NCBI RefSeq assembly: GCF_000186865.1
Contig: NW_008705567.1
Coordinates: 569,397-633,396 of the forward strand
Length of the DNA: 64,000 nt
Origin: Aureococcus anophagefferens
Lineage: Eukaryota; Sar; Pelagophyceae; Pelagomonadales; Pelagomonadaceae
Direction of reading: 5' to 3'
Position 1 is the first letter of the stretch, and every line of letters begins with the position of its first letter. Of the stretch, positions 57,530 through 64,000 are shown piece by piece. The position numbers and the translations under genes are program-made. Under the pieces are notes generated by a model, which was given only the letters and a program-made list of their open reading frames with translations, was not told the DNA's origin and searched no databases.

Positions 57530-58855
57530 ATGCTCTCGTCGCATCGTGCGCGCCTCGGCTGCGCCGCGTGCGTCGCCGGCGGCGCGTCGCTGGCGGCGCT
57601 GCTGCTGGCCTGGCGCCCCCACGAGTCGACGGTCGTCAAGCTGCGAGGCTACGTCCATTTATACAATTGGCTCTACCGCAACGACACGTCGTCGGACGCC
57701 GCCTGGGAGCGCCGCCTCGGCGAGCTCCTCGAGGCGGCCCTCGCGGCCGAGCGGGCGGCCTTTGGCGACGACGCGAACGCCGACGCCGCGAAGCGCGCGC
57801 TCTTCCGGGCGCAGCTCGACGGCCTCACCGGTCCCGGCAACCGGTTCAGCGCGCTCGGCCGCGCGCTCGCGCGGAAGGACCTCGTCGCGACGCTCGCGCG
57901 CCGCAGAGCCTTCGCGGACCGCTGCGCCGCGGCGGGCCCGCTGCCGCCCCTCGCGGGCGTCGTCGTGATCGCGGGGCTGCCGCGGACCGGGTCCACGTTC
58001 CTCCACCGATTGCTCGCCGTCGACGAAGGCACGCGGTCGCCGCTCTGGTGGGAGCAGATGCACGACGACCCGGCGCCCGCGGCCTCGCCCGACGACCCGC
58101 GCGCCGCGGAGGTCGCGAGGGCGCTGCGAGGCCTGGCCGCGATCTCGCCGAACGCGCTCTCCGAGTTCGACAAGTTCCACAAGCTCGGCAGCGGCGAGGT
58201 CGAGGAGTGCGCGCCCTTCCTCCGCCGCTACTACAACGACATGGACAGCGTGCTCTTCGCGCCCCGCGCGCTCGACGCGCGGTCCAGATGGCTCCGGGAC
58301 CCGGCGGTGGACAAGTCGTTCCTCGCCCGGCACCTCGTCGCCTGGCTCCGCCTCCAGAACGCGGACGAGGCCTGGATCCTCAAGGCGCCCCTCTTCACCT
58401 ACTTCCTCGACGAGCTCGAGGCGGCGCTCCCGCCGTCGACGACGTTCGCGTTCACGAGCCGCGACCCCCGGAGCGTCGTCCCGTCGACCTGCGGCATGGC
58501 CGAGGTCTCCGCGGCGCTCAAGGCCGACTGGACGACGCCGGACTTCTTGCACCTGCTCGGCGAGTCCGTGGCCGACCGCCTCGCGGCCTGGGCGGGGCTC
58601 CAGGCGGACTTCGCCGCGCGGCGGCCGGACGCGGTCCGCGTCGCCTACGACGACCTCGTCGCGGACCCCCTCGCCGTCGTGGAGCTTATCTACGCCGCCT
58701 CGGACCGGACCCTGACCCCGGAGACGCGCGCGGCCATGGACCGCCACCTCGCGGAGAACAGGCAGCACAAGCACGGCCGGGCGGCCTACTCCCTCGCCAA
58801 GTTCGGCCTCGCGGACCTGTCCCGGTTCGACGCGTACGCGGCGACCTTCCTTTAA
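57530..58855 (+). CDS. Sulfotransferase-family protein (Sulfotransfer_3-like)
   Basis: The product has 441 residues. The PAPS loop VVVIAGLPRTGSTFLHRLLA is at about 144-163, and FAFTSRDPRSVVPSTCGMAE carries the 3'-phosphate-binding Arg/Ser pair. It ends in a family-like ENRQHKHGRAAYSLAKFGL. A hydrophobic N-terminus (CAACVAGGASLAALLLAW) suggests a Golgi type II anchor. Likely acceptors are glycans or lipids. Its TAA overlaps by 4 bp the stop of the GH32-like gene on the other strand (palindrome TTAA). Confidence 0.87.
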   Translation: MLSSHRARLGCAACVAGGASLAALLLAWRPHESTVVKLRGYVHLYNWLYRNDTSSDAAWERRLGELLEAALAAERAAFGDDANADAAKRALFRAQLDGLTGPGNRFSALGRALARKDLVATLARRRAFADRCAAAGPLPPLAGVVVIAGLPRTGSTFLHRLLAVDEGTRSPLWWEQMHDDPAPAASPDDPRAAEVARALRGLAAISPNALSEFDKFHKLGSGEVEECAPFLRRYYNDMDSVLFAPRALDARSRWLRDPAVDKSFLARHLVAWLRLQNADEAWILKAPLFTYFLDELEAALPPSTTFAFTSRDPRSVVPSTCGMAEVSAALKADWTTPDFLHLLGESVADRLAAWAGLQADFAARRPDAVRVAYDDLVADPLAVVELIYAASDRTLTPETRAAMDRHLAENRQHKHGRAAYSLAKFGLADLSRFDAYAATFL

Positions 58856-60378
58856 GGGAGCCACATGGACCCCATGGCCCAGGCGCTCAGGGACGCCGTC
58901 GCGTTCGCCGGCGCGAGGAGCGCGACGGCGCCCCCGGCGCCGTAGGCGCGCGACGCGACCCGCGCGCGGCCGCCGTCGAAGAACGCCTCGCCGACGCTCC
59001 CGTCGACGAGGACGCGGACGCGCAGGAGCTCCTGGGTCGCGGGGATCGACAGGAAGCCCGCGCCGCCGGTGCCCTCGACGCGGCCGCGGACGAGGCCGCC
59101 CGCGGCGCCCAGCGGCGTGAACGTGTAGGCGAAGGTCCCGTTCTGCGCCGCGACGCCGACGGGCCCCGCGGCCCAGCCGCGGAAGTCGACGACGACGTCG
59201 AGGTGGCGCCCCGCGACGCCCGCGGCGGCCCACGCGCCCGCGCCCGCGGCGGACGCGTTCGCCGCGAGCGCCGCGGTTCGAAGGGCCGCGAGCTCCGCGA
59301 CCGGGTTCACGAGCACGCTCGTCGACGGGTCGTCGGCGCGCGCGGGCGCGACGACGCGCGGCGCGGTCTGCGCGCCGAGCCACGTCTGGTTCTCCGGCGT
59401 CTCCGCCGGCTCGTCGAGCCAGGCGTACTGTATCCGCCGCCCGTCGGACGTCTCGTAGCCCTTGGGGTACTTGGCCGCGCCGTAGTCGTAGGCGAAGAAG
59501 CTCGCGTTCGCCGTCGACCCGGCCGCGAGCTCCGCGGCGACCGCGCGCGCGCGCGACCCCGAGACGGTAAACGTCCGGTTCTCGCCGAGCTCGCCGACGA
59601 CCGCGCCGCCCGACGCCAGGTGACAGCCGAACGAGTTGATGCCGAAGACCCACCGGTCGGCCAGGGGGTAGAAGTCGGAGCAGGGCACCGCGCACGCGGC
59701 GCACGCCGGGCAGTCGAGCGCGCCCGCCTCGTCCCACGCCACAAAGTCCGCGGACGCGAAGAATTTCACCGCGAGCGGCCGGCCGCCCTCGATGGTCGTC
59801 GTCCAGGTGCCGCCCTCGCGCCACGCGGCCGTGCAGCCGAGCGGGCCCGCGAGCGGGCCGCCGCGGACGTCGCCGTCGAGCGGGTTGCGCGGGTCCTTCG
59901 CCCACGTCACGAGGTCCGGGTCGTCGGGGTCCGCGGGCCGGGCGCCGGCCATGTGGCTGCCGGGCATGGCCGGGTAGGTCGCGACGGGGCGGCCGCCGAC
60001 GACCGTGACCGAGCCCGTGAAGACGCCCTGGGCGTCGTAGGGCGTCGGCGACCCGTCTCCGTCGACGCCCGGCACGAGCGCCGGCGGCAGGCACGTCGCG
60101 TGGCTGAGGTTGCCCGCGACGTGGCCCCAGGAAATGAGGCGGCCGCCCGGTCCCGGGCCGGGCGTGTCGTCCCTGGCGTACTGGTAGAAGAGGTGGTGCC
60201 TGCCTTTGAATTCGAAGGGGGCATTGGGGTCGTTGAGCCAGCCGCCGCCGCAGCCCGCGGGCGACACGTGGAAGATGGGCGCGTAGATGTCGTCATGAGT
60301 TGCCACCGCCGCTACTAGCAGGCTCGTCCACAGCGTCATTAATGAAGGCAGCCCCAGAATGCTGAAGTGACGGACCAT
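58852..60378 (-). CDS. GH32-like (invertase/levanase family) protein lacking two catalytic motifs
   Basis: From ATG 60378 the product has 508 residues with a signal peptide (LMTLWTSLLVAAVATHDD). The nucleophile motif WLNDPNAPFEFKGRHHLFYQ (Asp50) is intact. The RDP motif position (about 180-182) reads LGC in GPLGCTAAW, and the EC motif that carries the acid/base Glu reads VPCSDFYP (Pro232 in place of Glu). The C-terminal beta-sandwich is present. By family knowledge such a protein would be a poor or inactive fructosidase, or have another role. There are many potential N-glycosylation sites. A frame from 60411 starts with TTG and is less likely. Confidence 0.82.
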   Translation of the reverse strand: MVRHFSILGLPSLMTLWTSLLVAAVATHDDIYAPIFHVSPAGCGGGWLNDPNAPFEFKGRHHLFYQYARDDTPGPGPGGRLISWGHVAGNLSHATCLPPALVPGVDGDGSPTPYDAQGVFTGSVTVVGGRPVATYPAMPGSHMAGARPADPDDPDLVTWAKDPRNPLDGDVRGGPLAGPLGCTAAWREGGTWTTTIEGGRPLAVKFFASADFVAWDEAGALDCPACAACAVPCSDFYPLADRWVFGINSFGCHLASGGAVVGELGENRTFTVSGSRARAVAAELAAGSTANASFFAYDYGAAKYPKGYETSDGRRIQYAWLDEPAETPENQTWLGAQTAPRVVAPARADDPSTSVLVNPVAELAALRTAALAANASAAGAGAWAAAGVAGRHLDVVVDFRGWAAGPVGVAAQNGTFAYTFTPLGAAGGLVRGRVEGTGGAGFLSIPATQELLRVRVLVDGSVGEAFFDGGRARVASRAYGAGGAVALLAPANATASLSAWAMGSMWLP

Positions 60379-60511
60379 GCCGCAAGCGGAACCGGCTAAG
60401 TTGGACTTCAAGCTCAGTTCACGTTGACTTCGACTTGAAGGGGTTGTTCACTTGGTTGTTCACTTGGTTGGCCTGCCCGGTCCCGAGGCTCGGAAAACAA
60501 AAAAAACACGC

Positions 60512-61891
60512 TTACAGACCCACGAGCGCGAGGCGCGCGCGCCGCTCCGCCGGCTTCCAGTAGCGCGCGAGGGGCCGGGGGACGCGGCCGCCGCAGTAGA
60601 GCACCGCGAGCCGCGCGTCCGCGTCCCGCGTCCGCGCCGCATAAAAACACTCCGCCGCCGCGGCCAGGTCCACGGGCACGCCCGGCGCGTCCGCGAGGTA
60701 GAGCCGGCCGAGGACGCCCGCGGCGGCCGCGGGCGCGCCGTTGCTCGCCGCGCGGCGGAGGAGCTGCACGGCGTCGCGCGCGCGGCCCGGCGCGGCGTCG
60801 AGGAGCGCCTCGGCCGCGTCGACGCAGGCCGGCGCGTGGCCCAGGGCCGCCGCGGCGTCCAAATCGCGCGCGTCGCCGCCGAGGGCCCAGCACGCGTGGG
60901 CCGCGCCGCCGTCGCCGCCCGCGGCCGCGCGCCGGAGCCAGCGCCGCGCCGCGGCCTCGTCGCGCGCGGCGCCGTCGCCGGCGAGCAGCGCGCGGCCGAG
61001 GTAGCGCTGGGCCGCGGCCTTGCCCGCGCGCGCCGCGGCGCGCCAGGCGCCGATCGCCGCCGCCCGGTCGCCGCGGCCGTGGCGGAGGACGCCGAGGTTC
61101 AGCGCCGCGTCCGCGGAGCCGCGAGCCGCCGCGGCCTCGTAGGCCGCCTCGCCCTCGGCCTCGAGGGCCGCGCGCTCCTCGGCGGTCGCGGCGCTGCGCG
61201 CGCGGACGCAGGCGCGCGCGCCGACGTTGTAGAGCGCGTCCGCGTCGCCCCGCGCGGCCGCGCGGTCGTACCAGGGCGTCGCCGCGTCGCGGCAGCAGCT
61301 CCGGGGCTTGAACCAGCACACCAACGAATAGCGGCTCCCGCGGTCGACGCGGACGCCGTGGCGCAGGTCGAAGCCGTGCGCGAAGCCGTCGCCGCGGGCT
61401 AAGGGAGCGAATCGCGCCGAGGCGGGGCGCGGCGTCGGCTGCGCGTAGTAGCCGCCGTCGTAGTCGTCCGCGTCGTTGAGCGCGACGACCAGGGTGACGA
61501 ACGCGTGCGCGTCGAAGTGCGCGGGGTGTTTCCGCCGCTCCGACGGCAGGTAGCGCCGCACGAGGGCCTGGTAGGGCTCGAGCGTCGCGCACTTGAAGCG
61601 CTCGCGGAGGTACGGCAGCGCGCGGCCGAGGAGCGGCCGTTCCAGCGCGCGGCACGCGCCCTCCGAGAGCACGTCGCCCCTGTCGAAGATGAAGCATTCG
61701 AAGGTCGGCTCGCGGTCCACGGAGTCGGGGCCGCGCGCGAAGTCGAGGGTGCAGGCGAGCAGGCGCCGCGTCTCGTCGACGCTGAGGAGCGACGGCAGCG
61801 CGAAGGCCTTGGGAGCGACGGCGGCGCGGCGCTCGACGACGCCCGCTGGGCCGACGCGCGGCTCGCCGAGGGCCATTTTTGGTAGGCCCAT
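60512..61891 (-). CDS. 2-oxoglutarate/Fe(II) oxygenase fused to Sel1-like repeats
   Basis: From ATG 61891 (MGLPKMALGEPRVG) the product has 459 residues. The N-terminal half resembles prolyl-4-hydroxylase-type oxygenases: iron ligands HFD in HPAHFDAHAFVTLVVALN, a distal His in GFDLRHGVRVDRGSRYSL, with the Arg that binds 2-oxoglutarate. The C-terminal half is a row of Sel1-like repeats (GDADALYNVGA, GSADAALNLGVLRHGRGD, GKAAAQRYLGRALLAGDG). Sel1 repeats bind proteins, so the repeats may present a substrate to the oxygenase (inference). A longer frame to 62026 has an Arg-rich lead and is less convincing. Confidence 0.82.
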   Translation of the reverse strand: MGLPKMALGEPRVGPAGVVERRAAVAPKAFALPSLLSVDETRRLLACTLDFARGPDSVDREPTFECFIFDRGDVLSEGACRALERPLLGRALPYLRERFKCATLEPYQALVRRYLPSERRKHPAHFDAHAFVTLVVALNDADDYDGGYYAQPTPRPASARFAPLARGDGFAHGFDLRHGVRVDRGSRYSLVCWFKPRSCCRDAATPWYDRAAARGDADALYNVGARACVRARSAATAEERAALEAEGEAAYEAAAARGSADAALNLGVLRHGRGDRAAAIGAWRAAARAGKAAAQRYLGRALLAGDGAARDEAAARRWLRRAAAGGDGGAAHACWALGGDARDLDAAAALGHAPACVDAAEALLDAAPGRARDAVQLLRRAASNGAPAAAAGVLGRLYLADAPGVPVDLAAAAECFYAARTRDADARLAVLYCGGRVPRPLARYWKPAERRARLALVGL

Positions 61892-62089
61892 TGTTCGCGC
61901 GCTGCGACGCGTCGCGCGCGACGGAGGACGCTGCGCACGACGGAGAACGTTGGCGCGACGACAGAGGACGCTGCGCACGCTGCGGCGCTCTCGAGAGGCG
62001 AGGCAGCCCAGTACCTTGTCGTTCAATTGAACTCAATGTGCACAATAACGGTCATGATCCCATCGAGACGCATTGTTCATCAGAAGACC

Positions 62090-62623
62090 ATGTCCCGCGT
62101 CGTAGCAGCCCTCCTCCTCCTCCTCGGGCCGGCGAGTGCCGGGCTCGAATGCACGCTCTGCAAGAGCGCCATGGAAAAGGTGGACGAATCCGTGTTGGAC
62201 GTCAACGCCACGGCCGTAGTGGAGTCCACGTGCGAGAAAGTGCCCGACATCCTCGGGGCCCGGGCCAAGTGCGTCGAGGAGGCGAGCGCCGCCGTGGACG
62301 ACATCCTCAACAAAACCGTCGCTACGGCCCTGGACCCCGAGACGGCCTGCGAGTGCCTCGGCGCCTGCGACGGCGGCGACCGCGCGCGCGCCGCCGTCGG
62401 TTCCATCGAATGCGCGCTCTGCGAGGCGGCCGTCGAGGCGACGGACGCGGTGCTCAAGCTCAACGCGACGCAGGCGGCCCTCGAGAAGCTCGCCGACGAG
62501 GCCTGCGCGGCCCTCGGCCCGCTCGCGGGCACCTGCGAGAAGCTCTTCGCGGGCTCCATCGACGGCATGGTCCAGTGCGAGGTCGCGACCGCGCTCGCGC
62601 CGGCGACCTTCTGCGCCTGCTAG
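62090..62623 (+). CDS. Secreted protein with two saposin-B-like domains
   Basis: From ATG 62090 the product has 177 residues: signal peptide MSRVVAALLLLLGPASAG, then two helical six-Cys domains (LECTLCKSAMEKVDES ... CECLGAC and IECALCEAAVEATDAV ... FCAC). The CxxC near each start and the spaced cysteines fit saposin-B folds, which bind lipids or membranes in vacuoles or outside the cell. Upstream ATGs (62027, 62036) add 21 residues before a better signal. Its stop is 7 bp from that of the ankyrin gene. Confidence 0.82.
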   Translation: MSRVVAALLLLLGPASAGLECTLCKSAMEKVDESVLDVNATAVVESTCEKVPDILGARAKCVEEASAAVDDILNKTVATALDPETACECLGACDGGDRARAAVGSIECALCEAAVEATDAVLKLNATQAALEKLADEACAALGPLAGTCEKLFAGSIDGMVQCEVATALAPATFCAC

Positions 62624-62630
62624 CCGGGGG

Positions 62631-64000
62631 TTAACAGCGCGCCGCGAGGCGGCGGAGCTCGCCCGCGGTCGCGGCGGCCTCGGCGTCGTCGCGCGCGCGC
62701 TGGCCGTCGAGGCGCGCCTCGCGGTCGGCGTCGAGGCGCGCGGCGACGTGGCGCCGGAGGGCCGGCGAGCCGACGCGCTTCGCGAGCTCGACGGCGCCGT
62801 GGTCGAGCCTCGCGCGCGCGTGGAGGAGCGCGTGGGCGACGTCCTCGTGGCGCTGCTCGAGCGCGAGGCGCAGCGGCGACTCGGCGCCCGCGCGGTCGAC
62901 GACGGCGCCGCGGCGCAGGAGCAGCTGGACGGCGCCCACGTGGCCGTGCTTCGCGGCCAGGTCCAGCGCCGACCGGCCGCTGGACGCGCGCGCGTCCGCG
63001 TCCGCGCCGCCGTCGAGGAGCGCCTCCGCGGCGTCCGCGGCGCCGCGACGCGCCGCGAGGTGGAGCGCCGTCGTCGCCGTCGGCGCGGCCGCGTGGGCCG
63101 CCCCGCCGGGCCAGGCCTCGAGGAGGAGCGCGACGAGCGCGGCGTCGCCGGCGTCGGCGGCGTCGAAGAGCGGCGGGAAGCCGCGGCGGTCGAACGCGCG
63201 CGCGGCCGCGGGCGCCGCCGCGAGCACGCGGCGCGCGGCCGCGGCGCCGCCGGGCCCGGCGACGGCCGCGTGGAGCGCCGTGCGGCCGTCGGACTTGCGC
63301 GTCGCGCCCGCGACGTCGACGCCGCGCGCGAGGAGGTCGTCGACGGCCGCGGCGTCGCCGCGCTCGCACGCGCGGAGGAGCCGGCTCGCCGGCGGCGGGC
63401 CGGCCGCGGGGGGGCGCCGCGGCGCGCGCGCGGGCCGCGGCGCGCGCGACGCCGACGACGCCGCCGACCGCGACGACGCCGCCGACCGCGACGACGTTGC
63501 CGACCGCGACGACCGGCCGCCGGACGCGGGCCGCCGCGGCGCGCGCGACGGCGCGGCCGCGAGGCCGGGGATGGCGAGCGGCGTGACGCCGGGCGGCGGC
63601 TTCGCCGCGGGGGCCGGCGGCTCGGCGGGGGGCTCCGCAGCGGTTTCCGGCGCGCCGGCCTCGGGGGCCTCAGTGGGCGCCGGCTCGGGCTCATCCGCCG
63701 GCGCGTCCTCGGGTGTCATCGGCGAAGGCGCGGGCTCGTCGACGGGCGAAGGCGCGGGCTCGTCGACGGGCGAAGGCGCGGGCTCCTCGACGGGCGACGC
63801 GGGAGGCTCGTCGTCGGGCGTTCGCGCCGGCTCGTCCTCGACGAACGGCGAGGGCGACGCGGCGGACTCCTGGCCCTCGACGAAGGGCGAGGGCGACGCC
63901 GCGGCGGCGAGCATCTCGTCGACGAAGGAGAGCGTCGACTGGATGCGCGTCTTGCGATCGACGATTTCGGGCTCGCTCGCGGCGTCGTCCTCCTCCGTCC
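62631..64000 (-). CDS. Ankyrin-repeat protein with Pro/Glu-rich N-terminal region (5' truncated by window edge)
   Basis: The frame is open from the right edge down to TAA at 62631-62633. At the C-terminal end there are about seven ankyrin repeats (SDGRTALHAAVAGPGGAAAA, ATTALHLAARRGAADAAEAL, GRSALDLAAKHGHVGAVQLL). Before them is a long disordered region with EPAPSPVD and SPSPFVE repeats and an Arg/Ser-rich stretch. An ATG at 63914 is in frame, but coding-like sequence continues upstream (DDAASEPEIVDRKTRIQSTL), so the true start is outside. Probably a scaffold or adaptor; partner unknown. Confidence 0.8.
   Translation of the reverse strand, partial: TEEDDAASEPEIVDRKTRIQSTLSFVDEMLAAAASPSPFVEGQESAASPSPFVEDEPARTPDDEPPASPVEEPAPSPVDEPAPSPVDEPAPSPMTPEDAPADEPEPAPTEAPEAGAPETAAEPPAEPPAPAAKPPPGVTPLAIPGLAAAPSRAPRRPASGGRSSRSATSSRSAASSRSAASSASRAPRPARAPRRPPAAGPPPASRLLRACERGDAAAVDDLLARGVDVAGATRKSDGRTALHAAVAGPGGAAAARRVLAAAPAAARAFDRRGFPPLFDAADAGDAALVALLLEAWPGGAAHAAAPTATTALHLAARRGAADAAEALLDGGADADARASSGRSALDLAAKHGHVGAVQLLLRRGAVVDRAGAESPLRLALEQRHEDVAHALLHARARLDHGAVELAKRVGSPALRRHVAARLDADREARLDGQRARDDAEAAATAGELRRLAARC

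Noticed and set aside
1..64000. tRNA, rRNA or other structured RNA genes
   Set aside because: I looked for tRNA-like T-loop and anticodon arms and rRNA-like blocks in the intergenic spaces and saw none convincing; a covariance-model search would be decisive.

Overview
This window looks like nuclear DNA of a GC-rich, very gene-dense alga of the heterokont kind, most like a pelagophyte such as Aureococcus (inference). The reasons are: spliced genes; eukaryotic families (kinesin, Rpb4, BAR, PP2C, ionotropic glutamate receptor, Cys-loop receptor); a small protein with a signal peptide plus an ASAF-like motif as used for complex plastids; and above all ten short transposon-like introns (introner elements), which are known from Micromonas and Aureococcus. 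I count 38 genes or gene fragments. They alternate strand in 29 of 37 neighbouring pairs. Eight of 15 tail-to-tail pairs have stop codons no more than 10 bp apart, and two pairs overlap by 4 bp.

Layout. 0-11 kb: Pro-rich gene end, LRR protein, secreted Cys-rich repeat protein, and a large multi-pass receptor-like gene cut by three introner elements. 11-26 kb: J-domain protein, a gene broken by a 370-N gap, RlmN-like rRNA methylase, cyclic-nucleotide-binding protein, BAR-like protein, RS-rich protein, iGluR-like channel, PP2C phosphatase, sulfotransferase. 26-36 kb: kinesin-8-like motor, plastid-type membrane protein, DapF, S46 peptidase, alpha/beta hydrolase. 37-45 kb: F-box-like protein, PDZ-like protein, Vms1/ANKZF1, prenylcysteine-oxidase-like flavoprotein (50-N gap), ornithine-cyclodeaminase-like protein, GT90 glycosyltransferase, Rpb4. 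45-54 kb: an 837-bp TIR element, uronate-isomerase-like amidohydrolase, Cys-loop receptor with an EF-hand, membrane beta-propeller, ankyrin protein. 54-64 kb: GH5 cellulase, DUF1214-like protein, second sulfotransferase, GH32-like protein, 2OG oxygenase-Sel1 fusion, saposin-like protein, and an ankyrin gene running off the edge.

The main discovery-type signal is the introner system. Ten insertions in six genes all lie inside coding sequence and are flanked by 8-bp target duplications. The upstream duplication supplies the GT/GC donor and the element's own end supplies the AG acceptor, so removing element plus one duplication restores the reading frame in every case; I checked each by joining the exons. 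The elements fall into two groups that share a homologous interior but have different ends. Group A carries AG at only one end and is found 4/4 in the same orientation to its gene. Group B has a symmetric end that carries AG both ways and is found in both orientations (2 and 4). Other points of interest are a Cys-loop receptor with a Ca-binding loop in its M3-M4 region and an introner inside the Cys-loop codons, a GH32 protein lacking two catalytic motifs, an RlmN with a hydrophobic tail, and an intergenic 837-bp TIR element with the same 8-bp duplication length.
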